Part shown: positions 1 to 8,014 of the stretch, one piece after another
Position numbering within the stretch: the first letter of the stretch is position 1
How the letters are laid out: each line of letters opens with the position of its first letter
Source: a virus
Length of the DNA stretch: 20,029 nucleotides
Reading direction: 5' to 3' (one strand)
IMG/VR virus record: IMGVR_UViG_3300020056_001078
Coordinates: 1-20,029 of that record
Translations under genes and position numbers: made by a program
Notes under the pieces: model-generated
The model's database searches: none
What the model was told of the DNA's origin: nothing
What the model saw: only the letters and a program-made list of their open reading frames with translations

Positions 1-2
1 AT

Positions 3-191
3 CCCAACGTATTAGATTATAGTGCAGAAATGTATTTGAAAGAAGCGAAGACAGGTGGCGGTGGTCATCCGTTGATTAATGGTGTGCTAGGAACTTGGTT
101 AGATCACATGAAGGGTGTACGCAAACAAGAAGGCAGAAGCCGTGCTAGAGATATTATGGTTAATAGATCTGAGAGTTATTGGAAACAATAA
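3..191 (+). CDS. 3' end of an unrecognised plus-strand gene
   Basis: An open frame runs in from the left edge and ends at TAA 189-191, giving about 62 C-terminal residues that finish in ESYWKQ. It is the only plus-strand gene I support, and it converges on the minus-strand glycan cassette with a 12-base gap. I do not recognise the family. A GGGGHP segment about 40 residues from the end, followed by a hydrophobic stretch, is loosely like the C-terminal His block of SGNH/GDSL hydrolases, but without the N-terminal part that is only a guess. The 5' end lies outside the window. Confidence 0.6.
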   Translation, partial: PNVLDYSAEMYLKEAKTGGGGHPLINGVLGTWLDHMKGVRKQEGRSRARDIMVNRSESYWKQ

Positions 192-203
192 AACTTTAGG
201 TTG

Positions 204-1124
204 TTATACGTAATTACGCATAAATCTCCAAGCTCGACCGTCTTTCAATTCATCAAACTTCCAATGACTCATACTAATACGTTCTAACCATTCTTGACGA
301 TCTTTTAATTCGGGATTTTCGATTTTACTAATATCAAAGTTAGCTATCTCTCCATACATACTATAATTAGGTTCAGGATCCATTTGGAAAACAGGAACAC
401 CTCGTATAAAACTAGCAACACCAGGACTACTGTTATAAACAATAGTAGCCCATGCATTTTGCAAATCTTGGTCTATGCTAGGATTATTGCTTACAGTAAC
501 ATTTGGTAAATTCAATTTAAGATATAGAGAAGATTTTTTGTCTCCAGGATGGGCTCTAACTACAATGGGGCGATCTGTATATTGTCTTAATTTAGAAATA
601 GTGCTATGGCAAAATTGCATAACATCATAGTTTTTCATGCTCCATCCGCCATTACGTTGTAAACAAATTAAAACATGTTTTCCTTTTTTTCTAAAAGGAC
701 TAACATCTATTTGTAAATCATTTTTTATTTGTTGCCATCTAGCAGGGTCAATATCTTTGTCAAAATAAAATCCTGTCTTTCTAAAAACACCGTCCCAACT
801 ATATCTTAAATAATGATGTGGCTTATTAGATTTGTTTACCCATAAAAACAAATTACTATCTGCTACTAACGTTCTTTTACTAGCTATTTTTTGTACATTT
901 AAAACATCTCTGCGTAATCTTAGATGTGGAGCATTTTTGCTTTGCTCATGAACAAATCCTTGTAGGACTGCAACGTCACATTCTAAAGTATTGAAATCAA
1001 AATGATTACGTCCTGTATCGCCGCTGGCATTGACGCCATCAATCATATAATAAAGTATATTGGATTTTTCCGGACTTTTATTTAATTTAGGAATTCCTGC
1101 GTGATAACTCACTACTGATTTCAT
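204..1124 (-). CDS. GT-B-like glycosyltransferase (surface-polysaccharide type), paralogue 1
   Basis: Predicted 306-residue protein. The C-terminal half has the pattern of a GT-B donor-binding domain as in capsule/CDP-glycerol-type transferases: YTDRPIVVRAHPG, then NAWATIVYNSS, then RGVPVFQMDP, and a closing DRQEWLERISMSHW...GRAW segment. The same ordered motifs occur in the protein at 4892-5806 and in the C-terminal half of the protein at 1087-2793, so the three are paralogues. The frame stays open to a TTG at 1184, but ATG 1124 is preferred because GGAG lies 8 bases upstream. That start overlaps the preceding gene by 38 bases, typical of this cassette. Acceptor and donor sugar cannot be told from sequence. 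It is the last gene of the block behind the late box at 3586-3593. Confidence 0.72.
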   Translation of the reverse strand: MKSVVSYHAGIPKLNKSPEKSNILYYMIDGVNASGDTGRNHFDFNTLECDVAVLQGFVHEQSKNAPHLRLRRDVLNVQKIASKRTLVADSNLFLWVNKSNKPHHYLRYSWDGVFRKTGFYFDKDIDPARWQQIKNDLQIDVSPFRKKGKHVLICLQRNGGWSMKNYDVMQFCHSTISKLRQYTDRPIVVRAHPGDKKSSLYLKLNLPNVTVSNNPSIDQDLQNAWATIVYNSSPGVASFIRGVPVFQMDPEPNYSMYGEIANFDISKIENPELKDRQEWLERISMSHWKFDELKDGRAWRFMRNYV

Positions 1125-2793
1125 TAGCCATACTCCATGCATATCCTGATCTAAGTTCATTAACATCATATTGACAATATGCAATATGATTAAAAAAAGA
1201 TTCCATTACATCTCTATCAGGCATTTTTGGAGACTCTATGTTTTCTAAACTTGTTTCAGCTACAGCTGATGCCGCATTTTGACCTAAAACAATAGCTGGT
1301 TTTCCTTCCATTAATGCTTCTACAGCGGCAATACTGTTGTAAGTTACTAAGCAATGCACATCGTCATGTAACGCCATTTGTATTGTTTTTGTGCTAACTC
1401 TTTCAGTTCTGTTAGGTTTTAATCTTATTTCAATCGGCCGATCAGAATATTTTTTGATTTGTCTTACTGTTTGCTTTACCCAATCTTCAGGTTCTGGTTG
1501 TCCGAATAGACGCATAACTTTTTCACTAGGAGGACAAATTAAAATCTTAGATCCTGTAGTAAATTTTTTATATCTATACCCATGTCTTTTTGCTCTATCG
1601 TTAGGACGATCTATTATTGGACCTATGTATTGTAAATTATTTTTTGTTACTCTATGTAACCATTTATTTTTAAAATTACCAAAGTATCCTGTATCAATAA
1701 CATAAAAATCTCTACCCTTATCCCAGCAACGTTGAATGGCTTTTCTACTTCCTCCGCCTACACCTCTAATTACTAAAGAAGTGTCAGTATCCATATGATC
1801 CGCATATGATGCAATTTGTCCGTTACTTCCTTGACAAAAATTTTCAAGAATAGGATCATACACCCATCCTTTACGTTCAAAATTTACTTCGCTTGTATCA
1901 ATTGCAACAACTTTACCCATAGTATTGTGTACTCTCTCCGTAATTTTGTCCCATGTATTTCCTTTGTAATACTTAGCATCCTTATCAACCATGTAATTTA
2001 GAACTGATTTCAAAATATCTTTTTTATCTTCAGTAACTTCCCATGTGTTCCATGTTAGCTTGTGTTTGGAATTAAATTCTTTATTTTTTATAAAACTTTT
2101 TTCTGCTAGATACCAATCACCTGAATACTCACATCTTTGATATTTTTTAAACCAAGGGCCGCCTTCGGTATAGTGTAATGCTTTAGGTGTACCATCTTGG
2201 GGCTCTTTATACCAACCTACTAACCAGTTCCATTCGTGAGACACTTTTCCAATTTCATTGTCTTTAAGCCAACTGAATCTGTGCAGATACTTTCCATCGA
2301 TTGCTTCATCATTAACAAATTCTTTTGTAAGTTTTTTATTTGACTTGTGTCCGCAATTCCATAAAACCATAGAACTCCAATTCTTTCGTGGATAGTTATG
2401 CTGTATTTTACCATCCATTTTTTCAGTTCCTTCTTTAGGAGTATAATCATGCTGGGCACACATTACAGCATATTTGTCGTCTATCCTTTCAAATAATTCT
2501 CTTACATCATTTCTAAAAATAAAGTCACAATCACAGAATACAGCCCATCCTTTAAACTCACAAAGTTCAGGAATAAGAAATCTGCTAAACGTAAATTCTG
2601 TAGACGCAAGTTTATCTTCAGGGCGCCAATACAATCCTTTTTTTCTTAATTCGTCTAATTTGATAGGAACAACTTCTATTTGATTAGGATATTTTGCCGC
2701 ATCTAATATACTTTGTTTAGCAACTTGATATGCAATATCTTCTCTTGAATCCCATCCTATGAATACTCTTAATGTGTTATTACTTACGTTCAA
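1087..2793 (-). CDS. Two-domain glycosyltransferase: GT-A/GT8-like N-terminus fused to a GT-B-like C-terminus
   Basis: About 568 residues. The N-terminal 250 or so look like a GT8-type GT-A enzyme: RVFIGWDSREDIAYQVAKQS, then SRFLIPEL, then WAVFCDCDFIF, whose D-C-D is the metal/nucleotide-sugar-binding DxD motif. Roughly residues 290-568 match the GT-B-like domain of its two neighbours: YSDRPIEIRLKPNR, then VTYNSIAAVEALMEGKPAIVLG, then IESPKMPDRD and a YCQYDVNELRSGYAW-like ending. The usual HP of the paralogues is KP here, so this copy may have drifted. The frame is open to a GTG at 2808, but GGAGG at 2800-2804 lies 6 bases before a TTG at 2793, which I chose. Either start overlaps the upstream fusion gene. 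One chain could make two transfers, or the C-terminal half could be structural. Confidence 0.75.
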   Translation of the reverse strand: MNVSNNTLRVFIGWDSREDIAYQVAKQSILDAAKYPNQIEVVPIKLDELRKKGLYWRPEDKLASTEFTFSRFLIPELCEFKGWAVFCDCDFIFRNDVRELFERIDDKYAVMCAQHDYTPKEGTEKMDGKIQHNYPRKNWSSMVLWNCGHKSNKKLTKEFVNDEAIDGKYLHRFSWLKDNEIGKVSHEWNWLVGWYKEPQDGTPKALHYTEGGPWFKKYQRCEYSGDWYLAEKSFIKNKEFNSKHKLTWNTWEVTEDKKDILKSVLNYMVDKDAKYYKGNTWDKITERVHNTMGKVVAIDTSEVNFERKGWVYDPILENFCQGSNGQIASYADHMDTDTSLVIRGVGGGSRKAIQRCWDKGRDFYVIDTGYFGNFKNKWLHRVTKNNLQYIGPIIDRPNDRAKRHGYRYKKFTTGSKILICPPSEKVMRLFGQPEPEDWVKQTVRQIKKYSDRPIEIRLKPNRTERVSTKTIQMALHDDVHCLVTYNSIAAVEALMEGKPAIVLGQNAASAVAETSLENIESPKMPDRDVMESFFNHIAYCQYDVNELRSGYAWSMANEISSELSRRNS

Positions 2794-3580
2794 TGTCTTC
2801 CTCCACACAGCTTTGGCCGTATTGTATCTCTACAATTTTCAATGGCTTGTCTGTTTCATTTGCAAGCATGTGCCACTGATGTTCAGCTATGTGTAACGAC
2901 TGGTGTGTTTTATATTTTCCTAATAAATCCATATCTGTTGCACTATTTAAAGTATAGACTGTTGCTTCACCTTCTGATACAAACCAATGTTCTGCTCTAT
3001 GTTTATGTCTCTGCATACTTAGCCTGTTGCCTGGATCCACAATTAATTCTTTGACTTTGACATTAGGTCCATTCTCATGCAAAACTCTGTAATAACCCCA
3101 TTTGCGTTTTGTTTTAGGTTCTTTCCATTCCTGTAAAATCCAGCTGGAGCTATTCTTTTTATCATCTCCGCCAACACCATATTCAAATGTTGTGTTAGCA
3201 AACAATACACTATCTTGACTACCTTCGTAATAAAAACTTTCTTCAGGAACATTGCCTTTTTTTCTATCGCCACCGTTTGCAAAAATCAATTGTATATTTT
3301 TATCAAAATTAACACTTTCCCAAAAAACTTTTATTGCATCAATAGCTGTTCCATCACTGTCATCAAATGCAATGACATCATCCACAACAGAAAGATTTTT
3401 TACAATTTTTGATCTTACATTCCAAGGCATAAAAGGTTGTCCTTTTTTCTTTGACAACCATTCATCGGAGTTTAAGGCTACAATAAGTTTGTCACCTAAT
3501 TCTTTTGCAGCTTCAAATAGGCTTAAATGTCCATCATGTATAGGATCAAAGCCGCCAGTAACCAAGACAATACGTTTCAT
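2780..3580 (-). CDS. Nucleotidyltransferase fused to a mannose-6-phosphate isomerase type II cupin
   Basis: 266 residues in two parts. Residues 1-150 are an HxGH-class nucleotidyltransferase of the TagD/RfaE-C kind: TGGFDPIHDGHL (H15, H18), then LNSDEW, then NGGDRKK at 102-108, ending in SSSWILQEW. Residues 160-266 are a cupin like the isomerase half of ManC-type bifunctional enzymes: VKELIVDPGNRLSMQRHKHRAEHWFV with likely metal-ligand histidines at 192, 194 and 198, a later H237, and the family-typical end EIQYGQSC-EEDIERK. In ManC the cupin follows a GT-A-fold guanylyltransferase; here the partner belongs to a different superfamily. A likely role is activating a sugar or polyol phosphate to an NDP derivative for the following glycosyltransferases. 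It starts at ATG directly behind a perfect TATAAATA box with no Shine-Dalgarno. Confidence 0.85.
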   Translation of the reverse strand: MKRIVLVTGGFDPIHDGHLSLFEAAKELGDKLIVALNSDEWLSKKKGQPFMPWNVRSKIVKNLSVVDDVIAFDDSDGTAIDAIKVFWESVNFDKNIQLIFANGGDRKKGNVPEESFYYEGSQDSVLFANTTFEYGVGGDDKKNSSSWILQEWKEPKTKRKWGYYRVLHENGPNVKVKELIVDPGNRLSMQRHKHRAEHWFVSEGEATVYTLNSATDMDLLGKYKTHQSLHIAEHQWHMLANETDKPLKIVEIQYGQSCVEEDIERK

Positions 3581-3585
3581 GCTAA

Positions 3586-3593
3586 TATTTATA
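3586..3593 (-). promoter_or_regulatory. T4-type late promoter box TATAAATA
   Basis: The minus strand reads TATAAATA here, a perfect match to the T4 late consensus recognised in T4 by gp55 with the gp45 clamp. Five bases (TTAGC) separate it from the ATG of the nucleotidyltransferase-cupin gene. It sits in the 36-base gap after the 165-residue methyltransferase, the only real gap within the glycan cassette. It would give the last three cassette genes separate late expression. Confidence 0.7.
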
Positions 3594-3616
3594 TGAGTAT
3601 TTAATTAATTTAAAAA

Positions 3617-4114
3617 TTATGGTTTGTTACAGCTTATTTCTAAATGTCTGTTTTTAGGATTTCTTTTACTAACTAAATTTACAAATCCATGTTGGCTTAA
3701 CAGTTCAAACAACATGTTTTTGTTATATCCACTTTTATGGGTATCCCATGTATCTTCAAAGTCACCATGTTGCCAACCCCATAACCCTGCTCTACAATCT
3801 TGTTTGCCTTTGGCATTCATATCGTTCCAAGAGTTTAATTGGCGTAAATGAAAATCCAAATTAGGAAGCATCATACCCATAATACCACCTGGTTTTAAGA
3901 TATTAAACCATTGATCTAAAACAACTTTTCCTTGAGCAAAAGTAAGATGTTCAAAGAAATGTCTTGACCATATTTCGTCTACTGTGTTAGGTTCAACGTG
4001 TTCAGTAATTTTCCAAGCAGGACATGCATAATCAACTCCTGGTAAATTTCTTATATCGCATGTCTTGAAGCCTTCTTTGGTAGGATTTTCACCACATCCA
4101 AATTCTAAATTCAT
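3617..4114 (-). CDS. Class I SAM-dependent methyltransferase (165 aa)
   Basis: A short Rossmann methyltransferase. Motif I is LEFGCGENP at residues 3-11, almost at the N-terminus. A VDEIWSRHFFEHLTF segment follows, matching the motif around the post-motif-II acidic/EH position of Methyltransf_11-like enzymes, then LKPGGIMGMMLPN, the usual strand-turn after helix E. It lacks the N-terminal helices many such enzymes have, so substrate binding must rely on the C-terminal part. ATG overlaps the upstream stop as ATGA, with GGAG 9 bases before it. The substrate is unknown; context suggests methylation of a sugar or glycan. It is the last gene before the late box. Confidence 0.8.
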   Translation of the reverse strand: MNLEFGCGENPTKEGFKTCDIRNLPGVDYACPAWKITEHVEPNTVDEIWSRHFFEHLTFAQGKVVLDQWFNILKPGGIMGMMLPNLDFHLRQLNSWNDMNAKGKQDCRAGLWGWQHGDFEDTWDTHKSGYNKNMLFELLSQHGFVNLVSKRNPKNRHLEISCNKP

Positions 4115-4902
4115 TTTTTACCACTCCAATTCTTAAAATTATATTTTGTATCATTGTAAACTTGTTTAAAAAAATCATCGTCTAAATATACATTATCTGC
4201 TTTTTTGTTAAACAAATCAAAATGTGTATCTTTTTTACAAGCAATAAAAATTCTTCTATCAGTTTTATATGGTCCCCAAGTAGTTCTAAAAATGTGTTTG
4301 AAGCCTGCATCTTTCAGCCAAGAAGCATAACAACCTACTGTGGCTCCTGTCCAGTTACTTATTGCTCTACAGTATTCATCACCTCTATAAAATCTTGATA
4401 CTGCAAATGTTTCCGGTGTATGTAAATCCACGTGTGTTTCAAAACAAAAAATATCATCACATACAGATGATACTTTATCTATAGCTAATAAAGGATGGCG
4501 TAAATGATAAAGCAATCCGTGAGCATATACAATATCAAACTCTCCTGTAATATTGTAAATTGATTGCTTTTTATAAACAACCTTACTGTTTAAATTTTTA
4601 TGATGAAAATCAAATGCTTTTTTTCCTGTACGGGTGTCGTTAATCAAGTCTATCCATTCGTTATCTTTATGAGCTCCCCAATCATATAATTCAGCTCTTT
4701 CAACATCACATGCTTCTACATAATGAGCACCTTGCATTTCAGAATAAAATGCCCACCATCCTTCGTCTGTAGCAATATCTAACACACGTTTACCTTCTAA
4801 ATTAAATTCATTCAAACCCAATTTATTATACCACTGTAAGTGATGTGTCTTGCCTTTTACACTGTTCCCGTCGGGATATGTTAATGACATTCTATACTTC
4901 AT
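4111..4902 (-). CDS. SAM-dependent methyltransferase, CmoB/DUF1698-like (263 aa)
   Basis: Motif I is GKRVLDIATDEGWW around residues 38-50, followed by VEACDVERAE for the ribose-binding acidic strand and by YAHGLLYHLRHPLLAID. That last segment resembles the LYHLRHPL helix of tRNA U34 CmoB-like (DUF1698) enzymes and their sugar-methyltransferase relatives. Inside a glycan cassette a sugar O-methyltransferase is at least as likely as a tRNA enzyme. The frame is open to 4941, but ATG 4902 is preferred: AAGG lies 6 bases upstream and the overlap with the upstream gene falls to 11 bases. The C-terminal 60 residues are lysine- and aromatic-rich and have no motif I recognise. Confidence 0.8.
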   Translation of the reverse strand: MKYRMSLTYPDGNSVKGKTHHLQWYNKLGLNEFNLEGKRVLDIATDEGWWAFYSEMQGAHYVEACDVERAELYDWGAHKDNEWIDLINDTRTGKKAFDFHHKNLNSKVVYKKQSIYNITGEFDIVYAHGLLYHLRHPLLAIDKVSSVCDDIFCFETHVDLHTPETFAVSRFYRGDEYCRAISNWTGATVGCYASWLKDAGFKHIFRTTWGPYKTDRRIFIACKKDTHFDLFNKKADNVYLDDDFFKQVYNDTKYNFKNWSGKK

Positions 4903-5806
4903 GAATAACCTTTTTAAGATGTTGCCAAGGAACTCCGTCAAAACATTCTTTTTCTGTCCACTGACAATAACCTAAATTATTTAACCATTGTTGCCTATCA
5001 AACATTTTAGGCTGTTCAATAAGTTTCAATGTTTTGTTTGAACATTCCCAAGCCATGCTACTCGGACACATACTGAAAGTTGGAATGCCTTCACATACAC
5101 TTTCAGTTAAAGCATTACTGTTGAAACCTACTACTGCCCAAGCATTTTTAAAATCTGCATAAAGTTGATCACCGCCAGATAGCATTCCTTCTCTTGATTT
5201 GTTCTCACTAATAATGACATCTTTTAAATTACATTTTTTTATAATCTCAAGTTGCCAAAGTCTTCTACTAGGGTGAGGACGTACAACAATTTTTCTATCT
5301 GTATATTTTCTTATTTCGTTAACAGTAAATGTAATAAAATTTTCGTATGATCCGTGTATAGAAATTAAATTTTTTAAACTTGTGTCTCCTGGCCTTTGAA
5401 GCACTAATAACACATAGTCGCCTTTTGTCTTCCAGTCTTTTATATCAATACGCTGTGTCTTTTGTATTTGTTTCCATCTATCAGGTGGACAATTTTTATT
5501 ATTATAGATACCTTCATCTCTAAAATAACTCCTCCAACTCCATCTATGATACGCATTGACATGAGGGGGGTCAGGCATGTTACGTCTAAAAACAGCTGAC
5601 TCTAAACAGATAAAAGGTTTGTTTGAATCAAGCACATATTGATAGATATGTCCTAGTTTGCGTTCTTTTTTGCCGCCTTTTATGTTAGTCTGTACTAGAA
5701 CATCTGCTGTATCTAATTCTGCTTTATTTTGAATAGAGATTACGGGCCAATCTTTTGGAATGGGATGATAAGTCCACATTAGTTCTTTGACGGCAACTAT
5801 CTTCAT
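4892..5806 (-). CDS. GT-B-like glycosyltransferase, paralogue 2
   Basis: 304 residues, homologous by eye over most of its length to the 204-1124 protein: W-x-x-I-x-x-x-x-x-I-D linker, then KGDYVLLVLQRPGDTSLKN, YTDRKIVVRPHPSRR, NAWAVVGFNSNALTESVCEGIPTFSM, and IEQPKMFDRQQWLNNLGYCQW. The HP-S/R and N-S-x-x-x-x-x-x-x-x-G-x-P-x-F blocks are typical of nucleotide-binding C-domains in capsule-type GT-B transferases. No signal peptide or membrane helix is visible, so it probably works in the cytoplasm on a soluble or membrane-edge acceptor. ATG overlaps the preceding methyltransferase stop as ATGA. The substrate is unknown. Confidence 0.75.
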   Translation of the reverse strand: MKIVAVKELMWTYHPIPKDWPVISIQNKAELDTADVLVQTNIKGGKKERKLGHIYQYVLDSNKPFICLESAVFRRNMPDPPHVNAYHRWSWRSYFRDEGIYNNKNCPPDRWKQIQKTQRIDIKDWKTKGDYVLLVLQRPGDTSLKNLISIHGSYENFITFTVNEIRKYTDRKIVVRPHPSRRLWQLEIIKKCNLKDVIISENKSREGMLSGGDQLYADFKNAWAVVGFNSNALTESVCEGIPTFSMCPSSMAWECSNKTLKLIEQPKMFDRQQWLNNLGYCQWTEKECFDGVPWQHLKKVIHEV

Positions 5807-6369
5807 TTTCTAAAAAGCAATCCACGTTTTTTAACATATGCTCCTTTAACACCTTTTTTACCAGGCTTACGCATAGTTGACCTACTTCTAAGTTGGTTAG
5901 TAAGAGCACCGTCGTATTTAAATCCATACTGAATAAATTTATTAATCCAGTAAGATTCTGGTTGACAGTTTACATGATGATGTCCTGGCCAGCCTGGTGG
6001 TGCATAAGTCATTATAACATATTTGCATTTTTGAAAACTAGGCATATAATTAGGAATATATTCTTCGTATACATGTTCTACAAACTCTACGCTCCATGCT
6101 AAATCGAATTGTTTTGGCTTCATTTTTTGAATTGGACCTTTTGTATAATCGTGTATAATAAATTTAGAATCATCGTATCTATCTAAAGTATAATCTCCAT
6201 CTATACCAATTGCATTGATGTTTTTTTGATTAGCTAGTTCTACCATACCACCAGGACCGCATCCAATATCAAGCATACTTTTTACTTGCAAAATATCTTT
6301 TACAAAGTCTAACGCTCCTTCATCTAGATGTGTATAACCTGCATGTCCGCCTAAGTGTTCTTCTAACAT
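5803..6369 (-). CDS. Class I SAM-dependent methyltransferase (188 aa)
   Basis: Motif I is unmistakable: MLDIGCGPGGMVELA at residues 32-46, then NAIGIDGDYTLD for motif II (acidic residue at the end of strand 2) and FDLAWSVEFVEHVYEEY, the usual E-x-x-E-H block. A PPGWPGHHHVNCQPESYW segment with three consecutive histidines matches the post-core loop seen in FkbM/Methyltransf_23-like phage enzymes. The C-terminus is strongly basic (RKPGKKGVKGAYVKKR), which could bind nucleic acid or an acidic glycan. It starts at ATG 6369, sharing one base with the upstream stop, with GAGAG just before it. Confidence 0.82.
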   Translation of the reverse strand: MLEEHLGGHAGYTHLDEGALDFVKDILQVKSMLDIGCGPGGMVELANQKNINAIGIDGDYTLDRYDDSKFIIHDYTKGPIQKMKPKQFDLAWSVEFVEHVYEEYIPNYMPSFQKCKYVIMTYAPPGWPGHHHVNCQPESYWINKFIQYGFKYDGALTNQLRSRSTMRKPGKKGVKGAYVKKRGLLFRK

Positions 6370-7163
6370 TACTCTCTCATTCCATTAAATACTGTTTTTT
6401 TAAATTTTAAATTATCGTCATGTATAGACTGAATTAATTTTAAATCAATGTCTAAATTTTTCATTAAACTTGCAATAGCAATAGTATCTTTCGGTAAACA
6501 CATACCTCCGTATCCGCGTAGGCTAGGATTTACATCTAAGTACATATCAGTTGCTTTGCCTGTTTTTATGTATGCATTTTTAATTGTAGTATAATCGCAG
6601 TCTAATTTATCACAAATTTCATACATATTATTTGCAAATGTTACTCTTAGAGCCGCATATACGTTATTAAAATACTTTAAAACTTCTGCTTCATTTGGTG
6701 TTAGATGTTCTGTATGTTCAGGTAGTTTTCCATGTGATCTAACAACTTTACGATAAACCCAAATGTCATGTGTGCCAACTGCTAGTAGTTTATGATTATT
6801 AATAAAGTCATCTTCTGCACAACGTTCACGTAAAAATTCTGGTACAAAACATATTGTAAGATTATTATATTTTTCAATCATACTTTGAGTAAATCCAGGA
6901 ACTACTGTGCTTCTTATGGCAATAATACCTTTGTACTTGCAATCATCAAGTTCTTGTATAACACTCTCTATTATACTAGTGTCACAACTGCCGTCATTTG
7001 CTTGAGGAGTAGGAACACATACATAATTTAATTCTGTATCACAAACATCACTTATTTTTGTTTCTAGTTTTATATCATGTAAAACAACTTCATGTCCTAA
7101 AAATTCAAAACCGTTTTTATTTGCACTTCCTACAGCGCCTACTCCTATTATTCCTATTTTCAT
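6369..7163 (-). CDS. Short UDP-glucose/GDP-mannose 6-dehydrogenase family protein lacking the C-terminal domain
   Basis: 264 residues. The NAD-binding N-domain shows GIIGVGAVGSA (residues 5-14), YVCVPTP, RSTVVPG and CFVPEFLRE. The central domain has the conserved N-x-x-x-A-x-R-x-x-F-A-N helix and GYGGMCLPKD at 217-226, whose C222 is the family catalytic cysteine. Typical members have about 390-440 residues; the third (UDP-binding) domain is absent, and the chain ends about 40 residues after the cysteine at a normal stop, followed at once by the next gene. It is therefore either a genuinely short phage form or an enzyme with altered substrate binding. It follows the epimerase gene by ATGA overlap, as expected for a nucleotide-sugar pathway pair. 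Oxidation to a uronic acid is the family activity; substrate not proven. Confidence 0.85.
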   Translation of the reverse strand: MKIGIIGVGAVGSANKNGFEFLGHEVVLHDIKLETKISDVCDTELNYVCVPTPQANDGSCDTSIIESVIQELDDCKYKGIIAIRSTVVPGFTQSMIEKYNNLTICFVPEFLRERCAEDDFINNHKLLAVGTHDIWVYRKVVRSHGKLPEHTEHLTPNEAEVLKYFNNVYAALRVTFANNMYEICDKLDCDYTTIKNAYIKTGKATDMYLDVNPSLRGYGGMCLPKDTIAIASLMKNLDIDLKLIQSIHDDNLKFKKTVFNGMRE

Positions 7164-8014
7164 AATAAACTCTCTACAGTCTTCTTCAATCCTACTTCTA
7201 GCAAAGTATAATCTTTAAATCCTGTTATTTGTTTTACTCTTGTTGTATCAGGACATCTACGTTTTGCACTACCAATAGGACCATCCATTACCTCTAATTT
7301 TTCTGGATTTATTCCCATGATACCCATTATAAGTTTTGCTACTGTGCTAATTTGTATTTCTTCTTGTCTACCTATATTTACCGTGCAATTTTCACTATTA
7401 TCAATAACAGCTTGTGTCATTTGAATTGCATCATCTATATAGCAAAAACTTCTTGTATCGTTGCCTTTAATATAGTATTCTCCTTTTGCACAACGTTCAA
7501 CAAATTCACTAATAAAATGATCCTTTTGTCCTGGACCATATATATTAAAATATCTAATTATGTTATATTTCAATCCGCAGTTAGCAACTAAATTTTCTCC
7601 TAGTGCTTTAGGTACACTATAACTCCATCTAGGATTATCTATGTTATTAAACATAATAGGTACTGATTCGTCTGTAGGTACTGGATGTAGTCCTTTATCT
7701 ATTGCACCATTAAAGATTTCACAAGTGCTTGTAAAAACAAATTTTGTATCTGTATTTTGATACTTTTTGATTAAATTAAAAGTTGGTAATGTGTTATTAA
7801 ATGAAACTTCAGTAGGTGTTTCGTAAAATAATCTTGTTCCGTTAGTCGCCGCCATATGAACTAGTACATCACAATCTGGCATGTCATCTACTACTTGTTG
7901 ATCACACAAATCATGATTGCTTAATAAATCATATCCTATTGCATTGTCTAATGATTTATAATAATGACTACCTATAAAACCTTTGTGTCCAGTTACAATA
8001 TAATTTTTATCCAA
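7160..8014 (-). CDS. NAD-dependent epimerase/dehydratase (extended SDR)
   Basis: 284 residues with the extended-SDR signature: N-terminal TGHKGFIGS (glycine-rich NAD motif, residues 8-16), VLVHMAA, FTSTCEIF with the catalytic Ser/Thr, and Y132-x-x-x-K136 in SYSVPKALGE, followed by RYFNIYGPGQ and R-S-F-C-Y-I-D-D. This pattern fits UDP-glucose 4-epimerase, UDP-glucuronate decarboxylase and related nucleotide-sugar enzymes; I cannot choose among them. The start is TTG at 8014: an in-frame TAA lies two codons upstream and the glycine motif begins at residue 8, so no ATG/GTG is possible. It overlaps the upstream glycosyltransferase by 8 bases, suggesting translational coupling. Confidence 0.88.
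   Translation of the reverse strand: MDKNYIVTGHKGFIGSHYYKSLDNAIGYDLLSNHDLCDQQVVDDMPDCDVLVHMAATNGTRLFYETPTEVSFNNTLPTFNLIKKYQNTDTKFVFTSTCEIFNGAIDKGLHPVPTDESVPIMFNNIDNPRWSYSVPKALGENLVANCGLKYNIIRYFNIYGPGQKDHFISEFVERCAKGEYYIKGNDTRSFCYIDDAIQMTQAVIDNSENCTVNIGRQEEIQISTVAKLIMGIMGINPEKLEVMDGPIGSAKRRCPDTTRVKQITGFKDYTLLEVGLKKTVESLL

Noticed and set aside
209-218. Perfect palindrome CGTAATTACG at the convergent gene junction
   Set aside because: Ten bases, AT-centred, inside the last codons of the minus-strand gene, with no T-run; too short to call a terminator or operator.
2220-2459. 79-codon minus-strand frame inside the fused glycosyltransferase
   Set aside because: Alternative frame of a gene whose own frame has clear GT motifs. 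Its sequence has no motif, so neither a frameshift nor a nested gene is indicated.
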